From Ichthyophis bannanicus (lineage: Eukaryota > Chordata > Amphibia > Gymnophiona > Ichthyophiidae), in NCBI GenBank assembly GCA_033557465.1, contig CM066032.1, positions 58,378,955 through 58,442,954 on the forward strand: DNA of 64,000 nt, given 5' to 3'. The stretch's first letter is position 1; every line of letters begins with the position of its first letter. Shown here piece after piece: positions 44,469 to 54,940 of this stretch. The position numbers were made by a program, and so were the translations under genes. The notes under the pieces were generated by a model. It was given only the letters and a program-made list of their open reading frames with translations. It did not search any database and had not been told where the DNA came from.

Positions 44469-45780
44469 CTATTGTGGGCCGGCAGTCCTCCTAGGCGGCT
44501 GCCTAGTAGGGGCGGTGGGCCATATTACTTGTGTCTTGCTTCAGCTTGGTAGCTGAGGCCCTTAATTGTGTAGTTGTGGGGCTGTTAAAGCAGTCCAAGT
44601 GGAAATAGGCCAACACAGGAAAATTTATTTCTAAATTTTATTTTAATCATCAAGTTTGCAAATTGGACCTTGGCAGAAGGTTCCAAACCATTAACAGAAA
44701 ATGAGTATATTTTCTCCAACAAAAAGCTTCTTTTTAAACGTACTTCAGCAGTGCTATAACAAAGCAGTTTCCTTCAGTCTTTGGAACAGAACAAGTTTTC
44801 TTTTCCATTCAAACAAAACACAGTTGAAAATCACTGTTGCAGGTAAAGTCCAGCCAACCTTGTTAGCTTCTCCCAGCTGTTTCAGGTAAGCTTGAAAACA
44901 CTCTCTACTTTCCAGCATAGGAACTAAACTGCTGTTGAAACAGTTTCATAGCACAAGTACTATTTCAGCTTTAAAATGAAACTTCTCTCCTCCCAGCACT
45001 TCACAGTATCAAATGCTCAGCATAACTACTTCTTGGCTTTCTTTATAATATCTAATAAATGCTTCCTAAGCACTTCTCAGGCATAAAGAACATTCCATTG
45101 CGACTTCTGTGGAATCTGAATCCCCTTTATAGAATTCCACCTCCATTTCTTCCTCTGAGCTGCAAGGCTCAGGGACTGGGATACGTTCAGGGACTTCTAG
45201 TTTCACTTTCCTTAAAAGCTTAAAAAGTTTTCCCCAATGAACATTCCTTCGTCCCCCTGGAATAATGTCAGTGCTCCTAGACTTCCTTCCCTTTAGTGAG
45301 TCACTTAAAGGTACTGTCTGGTTTACCTCGCTTGTAGAAACCTTTCTCCTGTCAGGCTTTCTAAAAGGCTCCGTTTCCTGCTCAGAGTCTGAGCTGCTTG
45401 CTTCTGAGTTAGAACTATAGTCCTGGAACTCTCTCAAGCTTCTTCCTGCTCTTCTCTGGCCCTGACACTCGCCTTGGCAGTTCTGTCTGCTTCTGCTGGT
45501 TTCCCCAGTTCTCTCAGCTCTGCGGTGCTCTCTCTCTTCACTTGCTGACTGACCACATTTAAATGTTTGCCAGCGTGCTTCCCTTTCTGGCCCCACCCTC
45601 TCTCTCCCTGCTGTTGCCCTGGAGACTGGGTGTGGCTTCATGCTAGCCTTGCAAGTGTGTGTTTTAGTGTTACTTTCATTTTGGGACCTGTGCTTAGGTG
45701 AGCCCATCCCCTTCTTAGGAGAAAAACCTTCTTTTTTTTCTCTTTCCCAGGTCTGTGCTGCACCTGCCTCACTACACTAT
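44469..45780 (-). mobile_element. Gypsy-type solo LTR with 4-bp duplication CTAT (LTR 44473-45776)
   Basis: Minus-strand LTR of 1304 bp beginning TGTAGTGAGG at 45776 and ending CA at 44473. CTAT is present at 44469-44472 and 45777-45780. AATAAA signals lie near 44628. Its nucleotide sequence is not close to the other LTRs here, but it has the same plan: open frame from the first base and an MEC tail. Confidence 0.88.
45066..45776 (-). CDS. LTR-encoded ORF with MEC tail (unknown function)
   Basis: Open from the first LTR base (TGT AGT GAG) to the stop at 45066, 237 codons including the stop. The first ATG is at 45707. The product is Arg/Glu/Ser-rich, with a Ser-rich acidic patch (SSNSEASSSDSEQE), a basic block (GRRNVHWGKLFKLLRKVKLE) and the tail EEEMEVEFY, then MECSLCLRSA. 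It corresponds in position, frame and tail to the ORFs at 19551-20489 and 58059-58997. Probably the LTR-coded end of a Pol polyprotein. Confidence 0.6.
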   Translation of the reverse strand, partial: CSEAGAAQTWEREKKEGFSPKKGMGSPKHRSQNESNTKTHTCKASMKPHPVSRATAGRERVGPEREARWQTFKCGQSASEEREHRRAERTGETSRSRQNCQGECQGQRRAGRSLREFQDYSSNSEASSSDSEQETEPFRKPDRRKVSTSEVNQTVPLSDSLKGRKSRSTDIIPGGRRNVHWGKLFKLLRKVKLEVPERIPVPEPCSSEEEMEVEFYKGDSDSTEVAMECSLCLRSA

Positions 45781-45974
45781 GTTGTTTTTAAACGGCAATA
45801 TGAAGATCTTCGCTAAGGTTCTTGCAGACAGGTTGGTTCACCATATCCCTTAAATTATTGCTCCAGACCAGGTAGGATTTATCAAGGGTAGGCACTAGGC
45901 ATGTGCATGCCAAAAACTTTTGGGCTTGTATTTCTTCATCAGAATACACCCATTCAGGTGGAGGCAACTTCTGA

Positions 45975-48261
45975 TTGGGGCAGTCTGGTCCATCCGGATG
46001 TCTAAAATTAGTAATTAACATCTCCGGCAGACCTCTCACTTTCGACGAAACCCTCTTGCTGAATAAGGGATTGTCGTATGTTCCAAACATTACCTATGAC
46101 CCTTTCCAGTTTCGTATTGATCTTGAAGGTCTATTAAGAAAATTGAAGTTGAAAAACTTTTTTGCTATACGAACAAATTCGGAAGACAGCCCAGTCCAAC
46201 AATCTAATCCCTCTGTTTCAAACCGAAGGGTCCCGATTCCGTTTAAGTCTGTGTGGTCACCCCCTGGCCCTCCTCATCCTGCTTTAGATGTCTTTAAGGC
46301 TCTGATTCTACAAGATGTGGAAAAACTGGAACGGACTCAAAAGTTGGTTTCCACTAATCTTACTCGTCGAGAAACTCAGGCTATGCAGGCTCTAGCACAA
46401 CGATCGGACATAGTGGTTAGGCGGGCGGATAAGGGGGGCAATAGTGATTCTCAGTAGAGAACAATATTTATTAGAAGCCTCGCGTCAGTTATCCGATACC
46501 ACAACCTATTCACGACTTGTTGCAGATCCAACATCACAACTACAAAAGGAAATTCTGGACATCACTTCCCATGCTCTACAACAAAAGATTATTTCTCATA
46601 AAGAATATAAATTTCTCAATCCGGCATATCCCAGACTTGCTACTTTATATTTGGTTCCTAAGATTCATAAAAGTTTACTCCAACCACCGGGCAGGCCCAT
46701 AGTCTCCACTAAGGGTTCTCTGCTGGAACCGCTATCTATTTTTATTGATTCATTTTTGCGTCCGCTATTGTTAAATATTCCTTCTTATATACGTGACACA
46801 GCTCATTTTTTGTCTGTCTTAGAAGACTGCCCCCAATGGGCTACACATCCAGATATACTATTGGTCACTTTAGATGTGACGGCATTGTACACTAGCATCC
46901 CGCAACTACAAGCAGTTGATACAGCGGTCCGGGCACTACGGAGTAGAGGGGATCTGTCGGAATCTCAAATATCTTTTTTATTGGATTTAACAAAATTAAC
47001 TGTTTTTCATAATTATTTTCAGTTTGAAACTACGATTTTTCAACAGATTTCGGGGGTGGCGATCGGGGTGACAATGGCCCCCTCCATTGCCAACCTCTTT
47101 ATGGGTTATTTTGAAGATCAGCACATTTTTCCATCCCAGTTTATGGCCAATATTAAACTCTGGCGATGCTTCATAGATGATATTTTTATGTTATGGCTGG
47201 GTTCACTGGAAAGTCTACATTGTTTTTTAATTTGGCTGAACGCCCGGGATAGTCATATTCATTTCACGCATCAGATCCATGATACCGATATTGTTTTTCT
47301 AGATGTTCACATTAGTAAGACAACAGCCAATTGGAAAACATCTATTTTCCGCAAGCCAATAGATCGCAACACTTTACTTCATTTTGGCAGTGCGCACCCT
47401 TTGCGTTTAAAAGAGGGCCTACCGTTTTCCCAATTTTTGCGGTATCGCAGAAATTGTTCTGATACACTAGATTACAAGAAGAAAGCCAAGATTCTAGCCT
47501 CCAATTTTCGAATACGAGGTTATCCCACTCATATCATTTCTAAAGCCTATCAACGGGCACTATATAATGACAGATCTCAATTACTCATCCCCTCTACAAA
47601 CTGTAGGGTAGCAGACCCGGATGTAGTAAATTTCATTACTCAATATTCCCCTTTAAGTCACAGAATCAAGAAGATCATTTTAAAACACACCAATGTACTT
47701 CGTGCTGTTCCGGGATTACATTCCAAGTCCATTCGTTGTGTTTGGCGCAGAGGTAGAAACTTGAAAGAACAGTTAAGCCCAGCAGTTTTACGTCCAGTTC
47801 CACTACCATCTGACAAGGAAGTCCCTCGGGGACATTACAAATGCGGTCAATGTTCTATTTGTGCAATCACAACAGAATTACAACAATTTACTTACCACGG
47901 GAAAAATTGTATTCTGAAATGTCATACCACCTGTAAATCCGCCAATGTGATATATGTGATAGCTTGCCCATATGCTCTATATTACATTGGGAAAACGACA
48001 AGGCCCTTTAAAATTAGGATGCTTGAACATAAGAGCCGCTTGAAGCACAAGGTGTTAACAGCGCCGCTAGTATCACATAGTGAAGAATTACATCATGATT
48101 TTCAAGACCTTCGCTGCTTCTGTATCGAACAAGTGCAACATCCTATGTTCGGTAAATCTCTTGATCAAACACTCCTATTCCGTGAGCAACGTTGGATATT
48201 TTCACTACAGACCTTAATGCCCAATGGGCTGAATGCTGAAATCGATTGGGGAGTGTGTTAG
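45975..48261 (+). pseudogene. Penelope-like reverse transcriptase with GIY-YIG endonuclease, one frameshift
   Basis: 45975-46457 is the N-terminal part (VINISGRPLTFDETLLLNKG, LKNFFAIRTN, TRRETQAMQAL, VVRRADKGG). A single-base change in the G run at 46432-46438 shifts the frame, which continues to 48261 (605 residues). The RT has YLVPKIHKS, GRPIVSTKGSLLEPLS, LVTLDVTALYTSIPQ (motif A, catalytic Asp near 46870), GVAIGVTMAPSIANLFMG (motif B) and CFIDDIFMLW (motif C near 47177). The C-terminal GIY-YIG nuclease reads VIYVIACPYALYYIGKTTR with RMLEHKS after it, preceded by a Cys cluster (CGQCSIC). Apart from the frameshift it looks intact. Confidence 0.9.
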
Positions 48262-48571
48262 GGGAAGGCTGAAATTGATTGGCTCTAGAATGAGGGGGAA
48301 CTATAAAGGGATCAACCCTGCTATGACAGCTCATGCGCGGTGTTTTTTCATCAAGCAATACATCAATGATCAGTAGTCCTTCGAGAAATAAGAAATTTTT
48401 TACTATTAACCGTGCATCAGCTGCAGCTAACTTTGGGGTACTGTTTTAACTGAAATGTTTAGACATTTTTTAATATTTTGATTTTATTACTTATTGCAAT
48501 ATTGTGTGGTTGAAAGTAACTTAAGCTTTGTTCCATCATTTTTCAGTTAAAGATTTTGGCTGCTTTACAAA

Positions 48572-48643
48572 GTATTCCCCTGAAGAACCTCAAGCTATTG
48601 AGAGAAACGCTGTTTAACGTTGAATGTGAGGCGTTGGGAAATA
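48572..48643 (+). ncRNA. Hammerhead ribozyme motif (Penelope-associated)
   Basis: Stem I is TTCCC (48575-48579) with GGGAA (48636-48640). The core CTGAAGA is at 48580-48586. Stem II is CTCAA (48589-48593) with TTGAG (48598-48602). GAA follows at 48604-48606. Stem III is ACGC (48607-48610) with GCGT (48631-48634). T at 48635 is the expected cleavage position. All conserved core bases are in place. The base of stem II is weak, with an extra two bases on the 5' side. Penelope-like elements are known to carry such self-cleaving RNAs. Confidence 0.75.
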
Positions 48644-48700
48644 GAGAGAATTCCAGAGAGAAAAAATAAGATCGGATTGAGTAACTGCCATTGTCTCTGG

Positions 48701-49264
48701 TGCTCTCGTCTCTATTGAAAGCTAAGTGCATAATTTTATTCAAGAAAATTTAGAAAATAGGACAGGGAGGTCCAAATGTGGAAAACAAAGTTTATGTGAA
48801 TCACTTTGGAAAAAGGGAGGTGTGCAATTTGGAAATAGAAAAAAAAAATAATTGGAGATTTGGCCGTTGATGCAAATGGGCTTTGATAGACGCTGTGTTT
48901 AAGAGTGTCTAACATTGAAAGGCCCGCAGGTCTGAGGCCTTTCCGTGGTTATCAACAAAACTCTCTCTAAAGGCAATAAGTTAACAGTGGGGCAGCATAA
49001 TAATTTTTTAAGTGATAAAATGTGGATGGGCCAGATTTGCACCCAATTCTGATCCCGCGGGGGCTATACGTCCCTGCAGGATCAGCATCAAGTGCAACAG
49101 ACCTGGATGGGCAGGATGTGTCCCAATTCTGGCCCACAGCAAGTCCAGGTATTTGCCTAACTAGCTCAGCTTGGACATTGGCGTCCTGTCTCCATAGAAC
49201 CGCAGCTCCATGCAGGAGCCCCAATCACCCGTACCCGTATCAAAGTCTGTTTTCACCGCTGCAT
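48701..49264. other. Unassigned sequence
   Basis: May include the 3' end of the Penelope-like element. 49020-49264 is a GC-richer stretch. No coding region or repeat is recognised. Confidence 0.3.
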
Positions 49265-49378
49265 GGACATAAGGACATAAGATATGCCATACTGGGTCAG
49301 ACCAAGGTCCATCAAGCCCAGTATTCTGTTTCCAACAGTGGCCAATCTAGGTCATATGTACCTAGCAGTTTCCCCATG
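49265..49378 (-). repeat. CR1 3' end fragment
   Basis: The plus strand shows ACATAAGATATGCCATACTG, then CCATCAAGCCCAGTAT and ACAGTGGCCAATCTAGGTCA, matching 18180-18290 and 60870-60965. It belongs to the same CR1 family as 18172-33860. Sequence from 49379 to 49741 is unassigned. Confidence 0.8.
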
Positions 49379-49856
49379 ACTCCTAATCTGGCCTTCCCGG
49401 GCTGGGGTCGGGCTTTGGGGAACCTCCCAGCCCTCTCACCTCTTCTGGTGGTCCCAGGCTGGATGGTCGCTGGCATTGAGGGGGATTTATTCCACCTCTG
49501 AGGTGGAATAAGTCCCCTGTCTAAGTAGCCCAGGCCAGATGTACAGGGCTGTCACTTGAATTGGCCCTGTATTTCTGGAATGAGGGTCATGCCACTGGCC
49601 CACCCTCTCTCCTCCTCCAAAACGCCCCCTTCTGCCCTGGTACAGAGCTCCCCACACATCTCTGCTTTATGTGCAGGGAGCTCTTTGGTGGGAATCAGAC
49701 CCGGACACTTAGCAGGACATATACATCTGCTCCGGATGTATATTCCCTCCAGGGCCGGCCCGTCCATTGAGCAAGAATGTTCTTTGCACAGGGCCCCGCG
49801 TTTCAAGGGGCCCCGCGCAAAGAACATTCTGCTTTTTTTTTAAAAATTATATTAAA

Positions 49857-50231
49857 AAAAAAAAAGCTGGCTCTGGCTGCTGCCGCGGCCTCCGCGGCAA
49901 AATGGAGTGTCCCGCGGGGCCCCCTCTCCTCGCTGAGCCTCTCTGCAAGGGCTTTCAGATTCGCGAAGGGAGAGTGTCTCCCTCGCGTCTCTGTTAAGCC
50001 CGCAGGGGCTAATGGGAAATTTCCCATCTGCCCCTTTAGACGCGAGGGGCTGATGGGAAATTTCCCATTAGCCCCTGCGGGCTTAACAGAGACGCGAGGG
50101 AGACACTCTCCCTTCGCGAATCTGAAAGCCCTTGCAGAGAGGCTCAGTGAGGAGAGGGGGCCCCGCGGGACACTCCATTCTGCTGCTGCCGCGGCGGCAG
50201 CGGCAGCAGCCAGAGTCAGGTTTTTTTTTTA
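49857..50231. repeat. Long palindrome in hAT-type element B
   Basis: Arms of about 180 bases meet near 50040. Matching pairs include GGAGTGTCCCGCGGGGCCCC with its complement near 50160, GATTCGCGAAGGGAGAGTGT with its complement near 50110, and GGGAAATTTCCCAT on both sides of the centre. The outer parts are GCTGCTGCCGCGG-type. Mismatches are few. Confidence 0.9.
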
Positions 50232-50259
50232 ATTTTAAATTTGCCATAAGCCGATATGG

Positions 50260-52260
50260 GGGGGGGGGGTGTTAAGATTGGGGCTGGGCTGGGCTGGGCT
50301 GGGGGGTGTTAAGACTGGTGCTGGGCTGGGATGGGCTGGGCTGTTAAGACTGGGGCTGGACTGGGCTGGGCTGGGCTGGGGGGGTGTTAAGACTGGTGCT
50401 TGGCTGGGCTGGGCTGGGCTGGGCTGGGGGGGTGTTAAGACTGGGGCTGGGCTGGGCTGGGGGGGTGTTAAGGCTGGGCTGGGCTGGGCTGGGGGGGTGG
50501 TGTTTAGACTGGTGCTGGGCTGGGCTGGGCTGGGGGGGTGTTAAGACTGGTGCTGGGCTGGGCGGGGGTGTTAAGACTGGTAATGGGCTGGGCTGGGCTG
50601 GGGGGGGTGTTAAGACTGGGAATGGGCTGGGCTGGGGGGGTGTTAAGACTGGTAATGGGCTGGGGGTGTGTGTTATGACTGGTAATGGGCTGGGGGGGCT
50701 AGGACAGATAATGGGCTGGGGGGGCTAGGACTGGTAATGGGTTGTGAGCTGTTGGGGGGGTTAGGACTGGTAATGGGCTATGGGGGGGTTAGGACTGGTA
50801 ATGGCTGGGGGGGGTTAAGACTGGTAATGGGCTGTGGGCTGATGGGGGCTGTCTGGAAATGGGGTGATGGGGGGTTAAGACTGATAATGGGCTGGGGGGG
50901 GCTAGGACTGGTAATGGGCTGTGAGCTGTTGGGGGGGGGTTAGGACTGGTAATGGGCTGTGGGCTGATGGGGGCTGTCTGGAAATGGGGTGATGGGGAGT
51001 TAGGACTGGTAATGGGCTGGGGGGGGGTTAAGACTTGTAATGGGCTGTGGGCTGATGGGGGCTGTCTGGAAATGGGGTGATGGGGGGTTAAAACTGGTAA
51101 TGGGGTGGGGGGGTTAAGACTGGTAATGGGCTGGGGGGGGCTAGGACAGATAATGGGCTGGGGGGGCTAGTACGGGTAATGGGCTGTGAGCTGTTGGGGG
51201 GTTAGGACTGGTAATGGGCTATGGGGGGGTTAAGATTGGTAATGGGCTGTGGGCTGATGGGGGCTGTCTGGAAATGGGGTGATGGGGGGTTAGGACTGGT
51301 AATGGGCTGGGGGGGTTAAGACTGGTAATGGGCTGTGGGCTGATGGGGGCTGTCTAGAAATGGGGTGATGGGGGTTAGGACTGGCAATGGGCTGGGGGGG
51401 GATAAGACAGGTAATGTGATGTGGGCTGATGTCGGCAGTCTGCAAATGGGTTCAAGGGTGGTTAGTACTGGTAATGGGCTATGGGGGGGTTAAGACTGAT
51501 AATGGGCTATGGGGGGGGCTAGGACAGGAAATGGGCTGATAGGGAGGGGTTAGGACTTGAGGTGGGCTGATGTGGTTAGGACTGGTAATGGGCTGTGGGC
51601 TGATGGGGGGGGGGTTAGGACTGGCAATGGGCTATGGGGGCTGACTGGAAATGGGCTGATGGGGTTAAGACTGGAAGTGGGCTGATGGGGGGTTAGGACT
51701 GGTAATGGGTTATAGGGGGGGCTTAAACTGAAAATGGGGTGATGGGGGGGTTAGGACTGGAAGTGGGTTGATGGGGGGCTAGGACTGGTAATGGGTTGGG
51801 GGGTTGCTATGACTGGAAATGGGCTGAGTGGAAGGGGAGGCTTGAACTGCAAATAGCTGATGGGGAGGGAGCTTGGAATGGAAATGGGCTGTGAGGGAAG
51901 GGAGCTAGGACTGAAAATGGGCTGATGGAGCAGCTAGGATAGGACTGGAAATGGGCTGTTGGGGGGAACTAAGATTGGAAATGGGCTGTGGTGGGGGCTT
52001 GAATTGAAATGGACTCATGGAGGGGCTAGAACTGGAAGTAGGCTCATGGGGGGCTTGGACTGGAATTGGGCTGAGTGGAGGGGAGCTAGGATTTGACATG
52101 GGCTGATGGTGGGGCTAGGAAATGACTAGAAATGGGCTGATGGGGGGCTAGGATTGGAAATGAGCTGATGAAGGGACTCAGACTGAAAATGGATGGGGGA
52201 GCTAGGACTGGAAATGGGTTGATGGGGGTAGGACTGGAAATGGGCTGATGCAGGGACTAG
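50260..52260 (+). repeat. G-rich minisatellite with GGGCT arrays, hAT-type element B
   Basis: 50270-50560 has repeated GGGCTGGGCTGGGCTGG joined by GGGGGGTGTTAAGACTGG. The rest is built on GGACTGGTAATGGGCTG with GATGGGGG and GTCTGGAAATGGGGTGATGG. Units are about 25-60 bases with higher-order blocks. It is the complement of the repeat in element A. Runs of three or more G separated by two or three bases could form G-quadruplexes. Confidence 0.88.
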
Positions 52261-52767
52261 AAGGGAATGGATGCTGGGTGAGACTGGAACGAGAAGGGAG
52301 CTGATGTTGGGGGAGGATTAGAATGGGATGGGGCTGGGAGAGTAAAATGGAGAGGGGAAAAATATTTTGTGTGGGAGGGATGAAAAATCTACAATTGGCC
52401 GGTTATTGGGAGAGTAAGTGGGGATTGAGGATGGAGGGGTAAAATTTGTGTGGATGAAATAGGAATGAGGAAAGAGCAAAAGGAGAAAGATTAGTATGTT
52501 AAAGCAGATGTAGAGAGAGAGAATGGAAAAAAAAACCTAGAAGAGAGAAGAAAGAACAAATGGACAGCAGACGATGGAGAGTTAGCAGAAAACATGAAGA
52601 AACCAGAAGAAAGTGGCTGGAGCAATTGCAACTGAAAAAAAAATGCACAAAAGGTAGAAAGATATCTCTTTATTTTGAATTTATTAACTGGAATATGAAA
52701 GCTCTGGGAAATGTGCATCATTAACGTCTGCGCTTTGTTTGGTACAAGAGGAAATTAATTTATAGTT

Positions 52768-54232
52768 TGTCAGACGGCTGCCTGGGTGAGAATCTTCACA
52801 GTCTTTGCAAGTGCATATCTCTATATGATTTGCAAGGTATTGTGGGCAATGTAGTTCATTCACACCAGACACAGCTGCTGACAATAATTTAGTTGTGCTC
52901 TTGGGTAAAGCCAATAAGATATTTATTTATGGGGTTATTTCTCCCAACACAGATATGCTTGGTAGCACATAAATTAGGTAACTTGCTTTCAGTGTTAACT
53001 TGGAAAAACAATGTCAAAATCAGGAAAACAACAAATGAAAAGCTACAAAGCAAGAAACAAACTATTCTTTTCAGATTAACTTCTGATTACTTCCCACATA
53101 GATACAGAAGTGATTCTCTCCTAGCTCACAAGCAATTAGGGTAGGCTTAATTGCTAGCAGTTACCAGCTGAAACCCCTTAGCTGGCTTGCCTTCCACTGT
53201 GTGGGTCAAATCCTGCTTCAGGAGCTTTTCTGAGTAGATTAAAGAACAAATTTTTATTTCTTTGTGATGGTTGCTGTACTTTATAACAGAAAGTTACCAA
53301 CGGAGTTTAGATAGAGAGCAGTCCATATAAATAGGATCCTCATCTGCTATTATTCCCCCTTGTTCAACAAGCATGGGTTCAATATCATGGATTGGCACAG
53401 ATGAATCTCTCAATGGAGCATTTTCAGGAGAATACTTGTTTCCCTGCTGTCTTTCAAGGTTATAGCTAAGGCATAGATCAGTGTTCATACCTGAGCTTCC
53501 ATTGCTGCTAGAGTTCCTCTCTATATAGCCTGGCCAGTATGTAGTCCAGTTCTTATGTCCAGCCTTCCAATCCAGATCCCTGGACACTGGATCTCTCTTC
53601 ACATACCTTCTGGCACGGGTCTTAGGGTCCCTCCCACGTGCAGCCGTCTCCCTCACAGGTAGTCTCTTGTGATTCCTAGCTCTGCAGCACCATTCCTCTG
53701 GCTTTCCCCAGTCCAATGGTGTATGCTGGCCCTTGGAATACCTCCCAGTATACGTACTGCTTTGGACTCTTCTAGACCTCTCAAAGGCTTTTCTCCTCTT
53801 TCTTCCAGAGGGTCTCTTTCCCTCTCTGTCCGTCCGGTTTGGCTTCTGCTTCTGATGATCCTTCAGATGAAACTGATGATCATTCTCTGGATATCCAAGG
53901 TGATCATGAAGATGGTCATCTGTAGAATAAACTCTACTCTTATTCTGCTTGGATGAGTGCTCCTCCCTAACACAGCGCAGCTGTGCTGAATCAGGCCCTG
54001 CCCTTTGAGATGAGTGCTTAGGGATTACCTCATAGCCCTCCTGATTGAACACATGTTTCCCCACTTCAGCTCCTCTAATGGCTGTTGGAAACCTGGTGCA
54101 TTCTGGGACTGGTAGTCTTTTATGGGAAAATTCTGTTTTCTTATTTCTACCAGAACTGACAGGTTGCTTGTTCAGAGTCACTTCACCTTTTCTATAGCTC
54201 CTTCCTGAGCTATGATAAGCTTCCTTATCACA
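52768..54232 (-). repeat. Downstream LTR of the gypsy-type element
   Basis: Same length as the upstream LTR. Its first 939 bases (54232-53294) are the in-frame end of the pol frame. The differences from the other LTR do not disrupt the frame. Confidence 0.92.
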
Positions 54233-54940
54233 TACCCCCCTGCTTAAGTTATTACGGACTGGTTTAACTGGTGAAACTTCTTTCCTACAGTCCGTAATAC
54301 CTACGAGAGTGTTATCATTTTGAAGCTCACTTACTTCCTGACTGGCTTCAGGGACATTATTATTTACAGGCCTCTCCTTCCAAGACTTAAGTACATTAAT
54401 ATGGTAGGTCTGTCTACGCCCTCTTGCATTTTCTACCACATAAGATACTGGGCTCACTTGTTTAACAACCTTCCATGGCCCTTTCCACTGTACTTCAAAT
54501 TTTGGAGCTGTACCTGCTACTTGAACCAAAACCTTTTCACCAATGCTTAATTGGCGGCTTTTGGCCTTCCTATCATACCACCCTTTCTGGCGCACTTGAC
54601 TGTCCCGCAGGTTCCTCTCAGCAACCTGCGACGTCCTTTTCAAACGTGCTCTCAAGTCACGTAGAAACAGTGGCACCTCCTGACTTCCTGGTTCAGGATC
54701 AATCCATTGTTCCCTCAAAATATCTTACAAACCCCGTGGGGCCCTACCATACATCAATTCATATGGAGTTACACCTAGGGACACTTGAATTCTTTCCCTG
54801 CAGGCATATAAGGCAAAAGGCAATAACATATCCCATTCTTTTACCTCTCCTGCTAACCCCCTTCTCAACATTTGTTTGAGAGTTTGGTTGAATCTCTCCA
54901 CCAAACCGTTTGATTGTGGATGGTAGGCTGAGGTTTTTCA
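53294..54940 (-). pseudogene. Integrase end fused in frame to the LTR-encoded tail
   Basis: Past the frame change near 54940, the Glu block of integrase (LVERFNQTLK) is present, then a TAA at about 54726, then the integrase C-terminal domain (QKGWYDRKAKSRQLSIGEKV, FEVQWKGPWKVVKQ, the GPF/Y-type module, and QTYHINVLKSW). The frame runs on for about 60 residues, passes through the polypurine tract and enters the downstream LTR, ending at 53294 after YMDCSLSKLRW. Phase arithmetic shows gag, integrase and LTR tail are one frame apart from the single indel, about 1,310 codons from 57224. Confidence 0.85.
54233..54245 (-). other. Polypurine tract
   Basis: Directly before the downstream LTR the minus strand reads AAGCAGGGGGGTA, a polypurine primer for plus-strand DNA. 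It lies within the pol frame. Confidence 0.75.

Larger units (their letters stand above)
44262..45893 (+). pseudogene. L1-like RT fragment, split by a solo LTR
   Basis: 44262-44472 and 45777-45893 join into one piece of L1-type RT: KTPGLHGLWG early, ALITVLHKG-like, then KIFAKVLADRLVHHIP and APDQVGFIKG in the second part. It is the region between the endonuclease and RT motif A. The solo LTR at 44473-45776 sits between them with CTAT on both sides. The fragment ends where the Penelope-like element begins. Multiple stops are present. Confidence 0.7.
45894..48700 (+). mobile_element. Penelope-like element with RT, GIY-YIG and hammerhead motif
   Basis: A nearly complete Penelope-like coding region (45975-48261) and a 3' region with a hammerhead ribozyme motif at 48575-48640. 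The element is 5'-truncated at about 45894, where L1-like sequence ends. No second copy of the ribozyme is visible upstream, so the usual tandem terminal repeat is not seen. The 3' end is not defined; it lies beyond 48640. Confidence 0.85.

Noticed and set aside
45788..46090. Minus-strand open frame of 100 residues
   Set aside because: Opposite to the Penelope-like N-terminal region and the end of the L1-like piece; no support of its own.
50269..50943. Open frames rich in Gly, Leu, Trp over the G-rich minisatellite
   Set aside because: They are translations of a tandem repeat; all frames stay open because units lack stops.
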